A stretch of 64,000 bases of DNA from NCBI GenBank assembly GCA_030674185.1, contig CM060314.1, positions 32,024,115 to 32,088,114 of the forward strand, read 5' to 3'. The position numbers and the translations under genes were made by a program. Positions 23,800 through 38,589 of this stretch are shown here, one piece after another (within the stretch, counting starts at the first letter, position 1; the number at the start of each line of letters is the position of its first letter). The stretch is from Monoplex corrugatus. Lineage: Eukaryota > Mollusca > Gastropoda > Littorinimorpha > Ranellidae. The notes beneath the pieces are model-generated. The model had not been told where the DNA came from. It did not search any database and saw nothing but the letters and a program-made list of their open reading frames with translations.

Positions 23800-24137
23800 A
23801 AGCTCAGGATGTTGTAGGATGGCAGTCGAGCGATCTAACTGATCAATAAACCTTCCACACAAAGAACCTCTGTGAAATTATATAGATCTTCGCTCAGAAT
23901 GTAGGATGACAGAGAGCGATCTGAGCTATAAACCTTCGTTGCAAAGAACCTTTATTAAATCATACGGATCTTTGCGCACAATGTTGTAGAATAGCAGAGA
24001 GTGATCTGAACTATAAACCTTCCATGCAAAGAACCTCCATTAAATCATGGATGACAGAAAGTGATCTGAACTATAAACCTTCCATGCAAAGAACCTCCAT
24101 TTAATCATATGGATCTTCGCTCAGAATGTTGTAGGAT
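23800..24137. repeat. ~84-bp tandem array, left part
   Basis: About four diverged units with 'tgttgtaggatgacagagag', 'gatctgaactataaaccttc' and 'catgcaaagaacctcc'. The array stops abruptly at 24137 inside a unit and resumes at 29026. Confidence 0.85.
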
Positions 24138-24580
24138 TCTTACTGTGCACAACAGCCGAACACCTTGTTGTAGAGGGGTCAAATTTTCGACTTTAATGTC
24201 TTTCTCAAGTAAAATCAGAATGTCCACTGACAACAAAGCATAGCTATTTAAAACATAGAATTTGTGATGAAAGTTCATATCAATGATAAAAGAGATCAAG
24301 TGATTAGTGTTAAATCTACCTGTCTCTTGCCTGTCTCAAACGAACATGTTCACATTTATCATGAATTTTTCTAACATACATGTTTCCGCCGCTGCACGCA
24401 CACACACACACACACACACCACACACACACACACACCCCACACACACACCCACACACCCACACACACACACTCACACACACACACAAAGAGTCGCACACA
24501 CTTCCACACACACACACACCCACCTACTAAAACGCACACACATGCATACATATGCACACCCACACATATTCACATACTCA

Positions 24581-24624
<44 letters not shown>

Positions 24625-24932
24625 TACTCACACACGCACCCCCACACACATGCGCACCCACACACACACTCATGCTGAAGTAAAAGGTGTGTTAACAGGT
24701 AAAATAGTCCTTCCTTTTTCCTCGTCTCGTCGAGCGAGATTTCCTTAGTGCACTGTACAGTCACAGTAGGCGTGGACAGTCGGCAAGCAAAGTTGGGGCA
24801 GGATCCAGGCAGCCGAAACGCGGTCTCCCAGAAGAACGTCGAGAGCCCCATGGACAGCAAAGAAAACAAACGAGACAGTCCCGATGGAGGCAGACAAGCA
24901 GATCGCTCACAAGGAAGATCAGGAAATCATAA
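24137..24932. repeat. Tandem duplicate A of Penelope-like 3' region
   Basis: Starts 'ttcttactgtgcacaacagc' and contains, in order, the hairpin block, a (CA)n tract (24397-24669) and a truncated LINE fragment (24765-24926). The same sequence restarts at 24933, an offset of 796 bp. Confidence 0.88.
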
Positions 24933-25800
<868 letters not shown>

Positions 25801-26074
25801 CATTCACAGGCCACTCCACGAGGAAGGGGGACTTGGAGCACCAGACCACAATGGGAAAGCCGGAGGAAAAGAGAGCACCAGGTATACCCAGGGAGAGAAC
25901 GCCGGACGGACCCGCAGAGCGGCCGGGGACGAAGAGGGTGGGGGAGACGCCGGGGGCAACGAGAGACAGACGGGCCGGAAGTCCACGGTCGCCCACGCCA
26001 CGCAGCAGGGCACCTGACGACGATGATGACGACAGCCACAGCCCATGCAGATTGGACCATGAGAAGGGCTGGAG

Positions 26075-28939
26075 TCAGTCCCACACATTCAATCCCTGTG
26101 GGTAGTTGGTGCGCAGTTTGTGTCTCCAAAACCTTTCTCTTTCTTTCCTCCTGTTTGGATCTTCTGTTTGGATTAGCTCTATGGCGGTGACTCTCAGGTG
26201 TTCAATGGAGTGTCCAGGGGTCTGGAAGTGACGGGCCACCAGCGTCTCCCTTCTTTCCTCCACCCCTCTCCCGCCGGTCAGGTTTTGTTGTTCTTGTGTT
26301 CTTCTGTTCGTCTGTGTTTTTGATGTTTGATCTGTGTCCATAGAACCTGCGTTGTAGAGTCTGTCCCGTCTCTCCTACATATTGCACATCTTCACATTTG
26401 GCACAGTCAATGAGGTAAATAAGGTTTCTGCTTTTGCATGTCATAGAGTCCCTGATGATGAAATTCTGTTTTGATCGGACACTTCTGAACATTGTAGTCT
26501 CTCTGAGGTGTTTGAGGCATAAGACGCATCTCCTTGCAGTGCACTTTTTGCAGCCTGCTTCTGTATTCCCCTGAACCTTGGCAAATGGGGGACAGGAGGG
26601 CATGAGTATATTTTTGAGGCTTTTGCTGGCTCGTTCTCCTACCATGGGTGGAGCAGGCATCGCTGTTTTCATTCTGCGGCTGGTGTGGAGCGTGGCTGTG
26701 CCTTCTTTCAGCCACATAGCCAGTGGAGGGTGGCTGGGGTTATGGGTCACGATGAACGGTACTCTGTTGGCGTTCTCTTTGGGCTTGGTGGCGTACTTGA
26801 GGGTGGATTCTCGGGGGATGGAGGACACCCTGTCAATGGCGGCCTGTATCAGGCTGTTGGGGTAGCCACGTGCTCTCAGGCGATCCCTCAGTTCAGTGCA
26901 CCTCTTCTTAAATGTTGCTTCTTCTGAGCAGATCCTTCTAATTCTCAGACACTGTCCATGAGGTATCGCTCGGACACAGTGGCGGGGATGACTGGATCTG
27001 AAGGGAAGGTACATGTTAGCGTCACTTGGTTTCCTGTGAAGATCTGTGATAAGTTGTCCATCCTTGATGCTGACTGATGTGTCCAGAAAAGGGATGTTAG
27101 TACGACTATAGTGGGCGGTGAACTTTATGGTGGGGTGCTGTTTGTTCAGCCAGTCCAGGAAATGTTTGAGTTTTCTTTCTCCATGGGTCCACAGCATGAT
27201 CACATCGTCGATGAATCGACGCCACAGGTCTGTGCTAATGTGGTGAGGGGATGATGGCAGCAGGCGTTCTTCGATCCACCCCATAAAGAGATTTGCAATT
27301 GCTGGCGCCATGGGTGTGTCCCATGGCCGTTCCGTGAATCTGGCGGAAGAAGTGGCCGTCGAAGTCAAAGACGTTGTTCTGGAGGACATGTTTCACGATG
27401 TCCAGCAGCAGAGGAGTACTGGGAGCGTCTTTGATCAGATGTCTGTTGTTCTTGAGCATATGTTGAAGTGATTCTGAAACCTCATGCGGTATGCTCGGGT
27501 AGAGTGCAACCACGTCGACTGTGACGATAAGTACGTCCTCGTGTATTGGTTCCATTTTTTCTTTCCAGGCCTCCACCACCTGCAAGAAGTGCGTTGTATC
27601 CCCATGTACGATGGCAGTGCTTGCACGATGGGCTGAAGTCAATGATCTACGAGCTTGGAAAGCTGCTCCGTAGGTCCATTAATGCCAGAGATGATGGGTC
27701 GCCCTGGAGGTGTCGGTTATCTTTGTGTATCTTTGGGAGATGGTGAAATGTGTGAGTTCTCACAGTTTGTTCATCGACCTTCCCCCATTCGTAGCATTTC
27801 TGGTCCACTGTCTGTTCTTTCAGAAGCATTTCCATGAAAGCATTGGATGTTGCAGCTATCTCTTTGGTTAGATCCTTGTGAAGTACTTCATAGTGTTCAG
27901 CTTTGTTGAGTTGTCTCCAGGCCTCTTTCTCATACTGGTCGAAGTCCTGCACTACAATCGCCCCTCCCTTTGCTTGTAATGCGCAAGTGCGGTTGTTGAC
28001 CATGTCTTTTAGTTCTGAGATGGCTTTTTGGCTCTCTCTTGAGATGTTCCATCTCTTTGGAGGATTGGGTGTGTGGGTGGTCACTCGTGCTACAAGTGTG
28101 GAGCTAAAGGCATCCAGGGCTTCATCCCTACCCGTGGGTGGCTGCCAAAAGTTTTTCTTGTAGAACTTGGGCTTTGACGGTAACTGGGTTGGTGTGTTGT
28201 CTGTGTACCAATACTCGCGTAGGCGAACTTTCCTTATGCCTTCCTTGATGTCGTTTAGAAGCTGTAGCTCATCGTATGTTTTTAGGGTGGGGCAGAACTT
28301 GGGCCCAAGAGACAATACTCTGACCTGATCTTCGGAAAGTCGAACTGAAGACAGATTCACCACCTGGTCTGGTTCAGTTTCCACCTGTTTGCGTTTCTTT
28401 CTGAAGCGCCTATTGCTTTTAGTTGTGTTGAAACTTTGAGATGTAGACTGCTGCTGTGGCTTTTCTTTGTTCTTCAGAAGTTGGAGAAGTTTTTTGTGTT
28501 TGGTTTGTTGACAGTGGGTCTTGGTGTTCGTTTCTTTTCTTTCCAAGTCTGCCACAAAATCACGAAAGGTTTCTTCATGTAGGGAAGATCTGAGGGTGGT
28601 TACTGTTGATGCCAATGTCTCCTGGATGTTCTTTGAAGTTTGCTTGTAGAAATTGATGCAAAGTTTCATGATGGACTTCTCTGCACTGGAAATCACATTG
28701 TGTATTTTTTGGTGAAGTATGTTGCTTTCCGGAAGGCCTGTGGAGGCAAAACGAACTCTCATACCCTTGGGAGTTAGGTTCTTTTGTTGGCATGTTTGTA
28801 GAAAGTTGATGTGGGATAGGTATCTTTGAAGCTTTGTTGCTAAGTTGACACTCTGGCCGATCTCTGTGTTGGGTGAGCCAGATCCAGGTGTAACACCGGA
28901 TGCATGAAGATAAGTGTGAGTGGTCATGGTGACGAACAA
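26075..28939 (-). pseudogene. Penelope-like RT/GIY-YIG polyprotein, three frame breaks
   Basis: Reading right to left, frames at 28939-27647, 27642-27235, 27389-26202 and 26341-26075 follow one another collinearly. The first has the Penelope N-terminal region (SLGPKFCPT, KGGAIVVQDFD, LPKIHK). The second has the RT Asp of VDVVALYPSIPHEVS and QIHGTAMG. The third has the catalytic RRFIDDVIMLW, the NIPFLDTSV and HRKPSDANMYLPF blocks, a Cys-rich linker (GCKKCTARRCVLCLKH) and the GIY-YIG start (LIYLID...QYVGETGQTL). The last gives the endonuclease end (VARHFQTPGHSIEHL ... FWRHKLRTNYPQGLNVWD). All catalytic landmarks I looked for are present, so damage seems limited to three single-step frame shifts (near 27.64, 27.31 and 26.32 kb). 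Sequencing error or recent decay are both possible. Confidence 0.85.
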
Positions 28940-29025
28940 TGGCTGATTGCAGAGATCTCTATGTGCCCCAAGGTGGATCCACGAAGGGATGCAGGCTGTT
29001 CCTCACTTCATGTGGAAATCATTTA

Positions 29026-29520
29026 AGAATGTTGTAGGATGACAGAGAGCGATCTGAACTATGAACCTTCCATGCAAAGAACCTCCGTGCTGTATGGATC
29101 TTTGCTCAAATGTTGTAGGATGACAGAGTGATCTAACTGAGCTATAAACCTTCCATGCAAAGAACCTCCATGAAATCATATGGATCTTGCTCAGAATGTT
29201 GTAGGATGACAGAGTGATCTGAGCTATAAAACTTCCATACAAAGAACCTCCATAAATCATATGGATCTTCACTCAGAATGCTGTAGGATGACAGAGAGCG
29301 ATTTAACTTAGCTATAGCGCAAAGAACCTCTGAAATCATATGGATCTTCACTCAGAATGCTGTTACCTGTAGGATGACAGAGAGCGGTCTAACTTAGCTA
29401 TACCGCAAAGAACCTCTATGAAATCAGATGGATCTTTGCTCAGAATGTTGTAGGATGACAGAGAGCGGTCTAACTGAGCTGTAAACCTTCCACTCAAATA
29501 TCCTTGAAATCATATGGACC
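29026..29520. repeat. ~84-bp tandem array, right part
   Basis: About six units of 81-86 bp (starts near 29030, 29111, 29197, 29279 and on), same consensus as 23800-24137. It ends near 'aaatcatatggaccccaac'. Confidence 0.88.
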
Positions 29521-30960
29521 CCAACAGTTTAACAGTCATTCACTTCGACACTCGTCTTCACTTTTTTTTTATACCATATTCACAATTTTTAAAACCAGTT
29601 TGAAACATATAGGCTAACCAACAATCACCCAACCATTATCAACAACAAAAACCGAATGTTCACTTTCTTTTTGTCATAACTTTTTTGTTTGTTTGATGAG
29701 TATGCCTTTGCTTTTCCTCTGCGCCCCCTCCCCCACCCCCCGCCTCCTGTCTTCCCCCACATTTCTCCAATCACAAACATTTGTACACGGAAGCTTCAGG
29801 AATAGATATGTTTAACCCCATGTGACAAAAATAAATGCAATGACAAATAAACCATGGGTGATATAAATTTGTCTCTCATGTAACAATCTTATTTAGATTA
29901 TTTTCATACGAATACCGCACAATACACCAGTGTTTTACTGTACATTTCTAAGATAAATTACTGAAACTCCACTTCTTCAAACACAAAATAATAAACAGAT
30001 GGAGAATAAACGCACACATGCACGAACACCTTTTCTCTTTCCCACCCTCTCTTTACCTAAGGTTCCACTTTATTCTTTCTTTCTGTCTGTCTGTCTGTCT
30101 GTCTGTCTCTCGTTTCGGCTCGCTGGTGAACAGAAGAGCCAGAGGTGTGAAATGCTGTCCTTAGCCTGTCTGCAGTAAACTTCAGATAGATACAGAGGAG
30201 CTGTGAGTGTGATTTTTGGTACCGAGTTTCATAACAAGTGTGAACATCGATAGGTATTGATAGTTTTGATGGTGGAGCCATAAGTGAATCGTTACAAGTG
30301 ACTGAAAAATTATGTGGTGCGAAGGGGAAGACTGTTTCCATGGTAAGTAAAAACGGGAAATATTTTATTCGGACACCATGATCACATTTTTACATGCAAT
30401 TCAGTGATCTTGGAACACTTGCTTCTGGCGTCTGAGTTATAAAAGTCAGTGACTGTGTGCGTGCGCGCGTGTGTGTGTGCGTGCGTGCGTGAGTGCGTGC
30501 GTGCGTGCGTGTGTAGGCGCGTATGTGTGAACGTGTATTTAATGAATTAAAGGGCCAGACGCTTTACAAGTTTCTCATTTAAGATGCAAGTGCGGTTGAC
30601 TGTTATCGTTGGTAGTCTGCAAGAATACGCGTTTTACATACATATGTAGCCTACTAATCGATGAAAAGGTCCCAACAAGATATTACCCGGCTTTAGGACA
30701 ATGTCCTTGTCCGGCGAAGTTGCTATTTGATGAATACCTGGCCAGCGACACTTCTCAGTTCGGAGCCTGAAGGTCACACACTGTCAGGCTCGCTAAGACC
30801 TGATCTTGCTAAGAGGGATAGACAGAATTTACAGACCTATCTACCTATCGCCCCAACACGCAGTAATGGTCAAGAAACAAACTATTTTTTCATTCACCCA
30901 TATTTAGTAGCTGTCATACAACAATACAGGAGTTTATAAATTACATTAACATATATCTTA
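29521..30960. other. Unassigned stretch
   Basis: No coding similarity seen. It holds a short (TCTG)n at 30082-30107, a (GTGC)n/(GT)n tract at 30465-30515 and otherwise unique-looking DNA. Confidence 0.5.
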
Positions 30961-33030
30961 AACAGAATTATTCACTGGACACGCACACACACACACACAC
31001 AAAAACTACATCCAAACACACCACAGCGCCCGGACTCTAACAGTGAACGCACAGAGCTACCAGTCTGCACGGTCGACCTGACGATAGCGTCCGCCATCGG
31101 CAGTCTCAACCGGAACGCTGTCCAAACCAGCTTGGCAGTCCCAGACTGGCCAAACCCCACGAACGGTTCTCAAAACAGCTCAACGCCATAAATCCCATCA
31201 AGTACACAACACACGTACTAACGTTGTATATTCCACATCACTTCACAGTCAAAGGCATCTCAAACAAATACCTTATATAAAATTCATCCCCGGGTCATCT
31301 CAAAGAGACAAAAAAATCATCACAAAATAAATTCTTGTGAAACAGGGCATCTCGAAGACAAGTATACAATATCATCCACAGGGCATCTCGAAGAGATAAG
31401 GGCACTTTCAATCATAAGAAAAACAGAAAAAACAAACCCTTGAAACTTTTGTTGATCTGTCAACCAAAATGAACTTGAAGTCAGGTATAAGTAACCATCA
31501 CGTTGCACAAGGCAAGGTAAATAATTAAACTTAGCCCCGACAAAAGCGTATGACTACACGGAGGTAATGATTTCGTTACCCAAAAGTTTTGTTAGACTCT
31601 CAATCGAAGTGGATTTTAAATCAGGTATAAGTAACCATCGCATTGCCCAAAGCAAGGCAAATGATTAAACTTAGCCCCGATCAAATTTTATGAATATATG
31701 AAGGTAATTTCAATACCCATCACAAGGCCCACATAGTAGAATCACAAAATAAAACCCATAGAACGTTACCACGACATGGGCCCAAAATACAAAACATCAA
31801 CCGGCCCTTGACAATAGCCACACACTCATACTGGCACTCAATAATAAAGTTACAATATCCATTTTATCTTTAACTTCCTCGTCAACTGTGTCAGTCTGCC
31901 ACACCACACATTAATCTCATCTCCCAAACGGTAACCTCATCTAGGTCTATCCTCAAATAGTAAACAACACAAATACTTGTTGAGCAAACTAAATTGGTTA
32001 TCCCTACGTCACGGGATTGGATTCCCAAAGCCAGGCCTAATCAACAACCCAAGGCGCAGAGAATCGATAATAATCTCGAAAGTGAACCAGAACTACATCT
32101 TAAATTCACTTATAACCTGTTACCAAATAACAAGGTTATCTCGAGGAAGAGGCTCAAACGCCCTTCCGTAAACACAGAATTCAAAACTCACCTCTCCAAA
32201 GAGTCAGAAGATCATACTGTTAACACCAGAAGTTTTTCCGCAACTCCCTCAAACAACATAGAAATTTGAACAGCACGGAACAGCACAAACTGGTACAGAC
32301 GCCACATCACCCTTGCCAAGTACACTCAACTGGACTACAGGGTGAAACATAGAAACATAGACTACATAGACTAATCTCGAAACTGAACCAGAACTACATC
32401 TTAGATTCACTTATAACCTGTTACCGAGTAACAAGGTTATCTCGGAGGAAAGGAACAAAAAGAAAAGAACTAACACCCTTCCCAAAACACAGACACCCAA
32501 CAACTGACCAGAAATTTTCAAAACCAGTATCACGAGGACTGAAAAATCAGACCTGAACTCAGGTTGGCCCCACAATCCACTCGAATCCGCCTGAAAAGCG
32601 TGATTCACAGGTCCAACAGAAACAGAGTGACTCGCCCCTCGGAACACAGACCCACAGATACACACCGTCACACACATGAGGCAAAACAGCAAGGGAAACA
32701 AGCCCTACCGAGAAAATATTTCCCAAACAGAAATTAGACTCCCTTGACCACCAAGAGAGCATCCCCGAAACTCCACTTGTAACCAAGGCAACCATATGGG
32801 CCCCAAAAATAACCTTGGTTCACAAATGATAATTCCAGTCAAGGCTTAGCCAGAACAAAGTCAGCACCCAGACGACTGCGACCTGACATACACTCCGTCT
32901 TGCTACGTGATGCTGCAGGATCTTGAACACACATTTTGCTGGATCTATTCCAACTATGGAGTGTGTCGTTGATTGGCAGTCCAGGTCGAGGTGCAGTACA
33001 ACAGGTCACTCAAACCTACTGCCCCGTACA
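30961..33030. repeat. Unclassified region with internal duplications
   Basis: Contains two copies of a ~75-base block beginning 'caggtataagtaaccatc' (31474 and 31622), two of 'gggcatctcgaag' (31346 and 31381), and two of a block 'agtgaaccagaactacatct' / 'aactgaaccagaactacatc' about 300 bp apart (32071-32150 and 32372-32445). This could be an eroded LTR-type or satellite element. No RT or integrase motif was found. Confidence 0.45.
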
Positions 33031-33034
33031 CAAA

Positions 33035-35945
33035 GACAGGCTAATCCACACCACGAATACTGGCTGATTTACATTGTCACACTACATATATATATACATA
33101 TATATATCTACCTGTCCAACACCACGAATACTGGCTGATTTACATTGTCACACTACATATATATACATATAATACCTGTTCAACACCACGAATATTGGCT
33201 GATTTATACTGTCACACAACATATACATGTACATGCCCACACCACGAATATTGGCTGATTTACACTGTCACACAACATATACATGCCCACACCACGAATA
33301 TTGGCTGATTATACTGTCCACAACATATACATGCCCACACCACGAATATTGGCTGATTTACACTGTCACACTACATATACATGTCCACACCACGAACATT
33401 GGCTGATTTATACTGTCACACAACATATACATGCCCACACCACGAATATTGGCTTATTTACACTGTCACACTACATATACATGTCCACACCACGAATATT
33501 GGTTGATTTACATTGTCACACTACATATACATGTCCACACCACGAATATTGGCTGATTTACACTGTCACGCTACATATACATGTCCACACCACGAATATT
33601 GGCTGATTTATACTGTCACACTACATATACATGTCCACACCACGAATATTGGCTGATTTACACTGTCACGCTACATATACATGTCCACACCACGAATATT
33701 GGCTGATTTATACTGTCACACTACATATACATGCCCACACCACGAATATTGGCTGATTTATACTGTCACATAACATATACCTGTCTACACCACGAATACT
33801 GGCTGATTTACACTGTCACGCAACATATACATGCCCACACCACGAATATTGGCTGATTTACATTGCCACACTACATATACATGCCCACACCACGAATATT
33901 GGCTGATTTACACTGTCACACTACATATACATGCCCACACCACGAATATTGGCTGATTTACATTGTCACACTACATATACATGTCCACACCACGAATATT
34001 GGCTGATTTACACTGTCACACTACATATACATGCCCACACCACGAATATTGGCTGATTTACACTGTCACACTACATATACATGCCCACACCACGAATATT
34101 GGCTGATTTACATTGTCACACTACATATACATGCCCACACCACGAATATTGGCTGATTTACACTGTCACACAACATATACATGCCCACACCACGAACATT
34201 GGCTGATTTACACTGTCACGCTACATATACATGTCCACACCACGAATATTGGCTGATTTATACTGTCACACTACATATACATGTCCACACCACGAATATT
34301 GGCTGATTTACACTGTCACGCTACATATACATGCCCACACACCACGAATATTGGCTGATTTATACTGTCACACAACATATACATGTCCACACCACGAATA
34401 TTGGCTGATTTATACTGTCACGCAACATATACATGCCCACACCACGAATATTGGCTGATTTATACTGTCACGCAACATATACATGCCCACACCACGAATA
34501 TTGGCTGATTTATACTGTCACGCTACATATACATGCCCACACCACGAATATTGGCTGATTTACACTGTCACACTACATATACATGCCCACACCACGAATA
34601 TTGGCTGATTTACACTGTCACACAACATATACATGCCCACACCACGAATATTGGCTGATTTACACTGTCACGCTACATATACATGCCCACACCACGAATA
34701 TTGGCTGATTTACACTGTCACACTACATATACCTGTCTACACCACGAATATTGGCTGATTTATACTGTCACACAACATATACATGTCCACACCAGGAATA
34801 TTGGCTGATTTACACTGTCACGCTACATATACATGCCCACACCACGAATATTGGCTGATTTATACTGTCACACTACATATACCTGTCTACACCACGAATA
34901 TTGGCTGATTTATACTGTCACACAACATATACATGCCCACACCACGAATATTGGCTGATTTACACTGTCACACTACATATACCTGTCTACACCACGAATA
35001 TTGGCTGATTTATACTGTCACACAACATATACATGCCCACACCACGAATATTGGCTGATTTACACTATCACACAACATATACATGTCCACACCACGAATA
35101 TTGGCTGATTTACACTGTCACACTACATATACATGTCCACACCACGAATATTGGCTGATTTACACTGTCACACTACATATACATGTCCACACCACGAATA
35201 TTGGCTGATTTATACTGTCACATAACATGTACCTGTCTACACCACGAATACGGCTGATTTACACTGTCACGCAACATATACATGCCCACACCACGAATAT
35301 TGGCTGATTTACACTGTCACACAACATATACATGCCCACACACGAATATTGGCTGATTTACACTGTCACACTACATATACATGTCCACACCACGAATATT
35401 GGCTGATTTATACTGTCACATAACATATACCTGTCTACACCACGAATACTGGCTGATTTACACTGTCACGCAACATATACATGCCCACACCACGAATATT
35501 GGCTGATTTATACTGTCACACTACATATACCTGTCTACCCCACGAATATTGGCTGATTTACACTGTCACACAACATATACCTGTCTACACCACGAATAAT
35601 GGCTGATTTACATTGTCACACTACATATACCTGTTCACACCACGAATAGCTTGGCTGATTTATACTGTCACACTACATATACCTGTCCACACCACGAATA
35701 TTGGCTGATTTATACTGTCACACAACATATGCATGTCCACACCACGAATATTGGCTGATTTATACTGTCACACAACATATATCTGTCTACACCACGAATA
35801 TTGGCTGATTTACAGTCACACTACATATACCTGTCCACACCACGAATATTGGCTGATTTACACTGTCACACTACATATACATGCCCACACCACAAATATT
35901 GGCTGATTTACACTGTCACACTACGTATAGATTACCTGTCCAACA
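33035..35945. repeat. 50-bp satellite array, ~58 copies
   Basis: Unit built from 'catgcccacaccacgaatat', 'tggctgatttacactgtcac' and 'actacatata', period 50 bp across about 2.9 kb with occasional 1-2 base indels. C/T variants (catgCcc or catgTcc, taTact or taCact) are interspersed. Open frames such as 33283-33606 are repeat translations, not genes. Confidence 0.95.
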
Positions 35946-36084
35946 CCTGATGATGTCTTAGTGATCAAACGATAATTTATTTACATACATGTACATTTTC
36001 AGCCGATTTAAACTTTCACAGAACACATTGTAACCTGTCCAATACATGGTATACGATCACACGTGATACGTATACATTTGCTGA

Positions 36085-36096
36085 TACATATATATA

Positions 36097-36141
<45 letters not shown>
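36085..36141. repeat. (TA)n microsatellite
   Basis: About 55 bases of nearly pure AT dinucleotide. Confidence 0.9.
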
Positions 36142-36145
<4 letters not shown>

Positions 36146-36204
36146 ACGTTCAAATATTATAGCATAATAGCATATCAGCATCAAACGAATCAATCAAATT
36201 TGAA

Positions 36205-37015
36205 TATTGTCTCTTTGGCATATTTATCACAGTTTGTACGGTACTAATATGATCGAATTCAAGTCATCGTTCAGATCGGCTCTCAACGTGAGCGTTCTCG
36301 CTTGCCCTTGTCGCAGGTGGAATCCGTTGTCGTCGAAGTCGATCAGGAGCATGCCGACTGTGACTTATTTTGCATCCGGAGGACGTGGCCAATGAGTCGA
36401 AGTCACCGTTTGCGTAGTGTGACGCTCAGACGAGAGAGCTTCGACCGGTTGTAGAGCTCGTCCTTTGAGAGTCGGTCTGGGTAGAAGACGCCAAGTGTTG
36501 CTCGTACTATTCTTCGATGCCTGCTGTCTATTGTGTTAGAGAGTGTAGCTGTCAGCGGGAGGCATTCCATGCCATAGCGCAGGAATGCTCTCAACTGCAC
36601 TTCGGAAGAGGCGAATTTTTACCAGATCATCGGCTTTCGACGTGAAGACGGGTTTCAGCTTGTTCATCGCGGCCCAGGCCTGACCAAAACGCTCGTCGAC
36701 AACAGTGGAAGGGGAGGATGTGCTCACTCCGAGGTATTTGAAGTCGCTACACTGCTCGACTTATTCACCGCACTAGAAGTTGATGGGCCGGGGCGGGCTG
36801 TCGTATCCAAGGTGCAGAGCCTACGTCTTGGTTCGGCTTATCTGGAGACCCACTGACGCAGCTTCTTTCTCAAGTCGATGGAAGACCCTCTCAGCACTGT
36901 CAGGTAATTCACATATTAGTGCAATATCGTCTGCGTATGCTAGCGCGTTTAACTTTATGGCCAGATAACGGGAACTCCGCTGATATACACTGTCATGCAA
37001 CACATACCAGTTCAA
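36205..37015 (-). mobile_element. LINE RT fragment
   Basis: From right to left the minus strand reads ALAYADDIALICELPDSAER (RT catalytic A/YxDD block), LEKEAASVGLQISRTKT, a diverged FGQAWAAMNKLKPVF segment, RHRRIVRATLGVF, and at the left IGHVLRM. This is the RT C-terminal half and the post-RT region of an APE-type LINE, spread over three frames and 5'-truncated. Confidence 0.75.
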
Positions 37016-37121
37016 TACATGATGATGTTTGAGTAATTACATGTTGATACATGCTGGCTGATTTATGCTACACATAGTTTACACATAACTTACCAGAACT
37101 TAGCAAGAAAGCTGAATTTAT

Positions 37122-37185
37122 TTAATAATGATGATGATAATAATAATAATGATAAAGATAACGATGATGATGATGATACTAATAG

Positions 37186-37234
<49 letters not shown>

Positions 37235-37293
37235 GAAGATGAAGATGATGACGATGATGATGATGATAACAACAACAACAACAACAACAGTAC

Positions 37294-37324
<31 letters not shown>

Positions 37325-37400
37325 AATGCTCCTGATAATAATGATGTCGATGATTATGATGATACTATCACTACTACAACTACTACTAGTACTTCTACCA
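37122..37400. repeat. (GAT)n/(AAT)n/(AAC)n trinucleotide microsatellite
   Basis: Compound trinucleotide repeat. It creates frames of poly-Met/Ile on one strand and poly-Ser/Ile on the other, which are not genes. Confidence 0.92.
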
Positions 37401-37419
37401 CTACTGGTATTTAGAAGAC

Positions 37420-38225
37420 GCCAAATCTTGATATACATATCAAATCAAACCGCACACTCTCATCTGTTACTGAAGCATTCACTCATAATTCAGAATTTAA
37501 GGGCACAAAGCACACGCACACCGGAAGGACGGGGGGAGGGGGGAGGGGGGGGGGAGAGGAGAGAGTGGGACGGACGACAGGGTGGGCACGTAAAGGGGAA
37601 ATCACTGCTGGACAAAAAGGTGTCTTCAGGTTGGACTTGAAAGAAGACAGAGTGTATGACTGTAGAATAGACAGGTAAAAAGCTCATGCCAGTTGTGTAG
37701 ACCATATACGAGTATATATATGACTATCAGTTCATGAACTTGGTTCTGTGTTAGAACGTTTAGTTTATACAAATTTCTCCAAAACCCAAAGCCTGATACC
37801 TTACTGCCCGAGACAGCTAGCGTCCTTGATATACAAACTAAGGCTTAACTCTCGGAAAAACAAGATATACACAAAATGTATGCTTTTGTTCAAAAGCATT
37901 ATCAGTCCACCATCTGCTCTTTGAATGTCCTATTTTCCTTACCACATATAGAAATAACAATCTCGATTTTTCATGTACTGACTCTTGAGATATCCTTTAC
38001 AACAAAAATTATATCATTTCGGTAGTCCAGCAGATTCTGAGATCACCTGTTGGCAGATTGTTATGAAGAGTTGATTAATTGTTGTGTTATTATTTGACAT
38101 TGTAAATTCATTGTTCTGAATTATTAACTGTAATTGTTTCCCTTCTTACATTCAAACTTCCACTACCCCTGCCAATCCCTAACTCCCCTCCTTTTTCCCC
38201 ATTTTTTCTCTTTTTTTCTTTGTAT
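37420..38225. other. Unassigned stretch
   Basis: Holds a short G-run/GA tract (37531-37565). Nothing else recognised. Confidence 0.45.
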
Positions 38226-38227
38226 GT

Positions 38228-38228
<1 letters not shown>

Positions 38229-38320
<92 letters not shown>

Positions 38321-38338
38321 TTTGTGTGTGGTGTGTGT
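38229..38338. repeat. (TG)n microsatellite
   Basis: About 110 bases of TG. Followed by 'attaaataaaag' and (TTCC)n near 38361-38395. Confidence 0.92.
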
Positions 38339-38589
38339 AAACTCACTGTTGTGAACAGACATTAAATAAAAGATTCCTTCCTTCCTTCCTTCCCTTTCCC
38401 TTGTGTAGACCAGATATAGAAAAAGAGCGGCGACTGACTGTGGAACATCTGATCTTCTTGATCTTGTCGTTGAGTGTCCACATTCATCATGTTGATTATT
38501 CTGACACTTTTACAAGGGGGGGGGGGGGGGTAGCAAAAAACCAAAAACCAAAAAAAAACAACCGAACCAAAACAAAACAAAACAACAAC

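Noticed and set aside
30057..30341. 94-codon minus-strand frame beginning METVFPFAPHNF
   Set aside because: No family resemblance, partly over a (TCTG)n tract; not supportable as a gene.
32411..32795. Two overlapping minus-strand frames with hydrophobic segments
   Set aside because: Overlapping frames of similar length in repeat-like DNA, with no conserved motif.
33035..35945. CRISPR-like regular repeat pattern
   Set aside because: Units are directly adjacent with no unique spacers, and the context is eukaryotic, so this is a satellite.
37128..37640. Met/Ile-rich 170-codon frame
   Set aside because: Trinucleotide microsatellite; low complexity on both strands.
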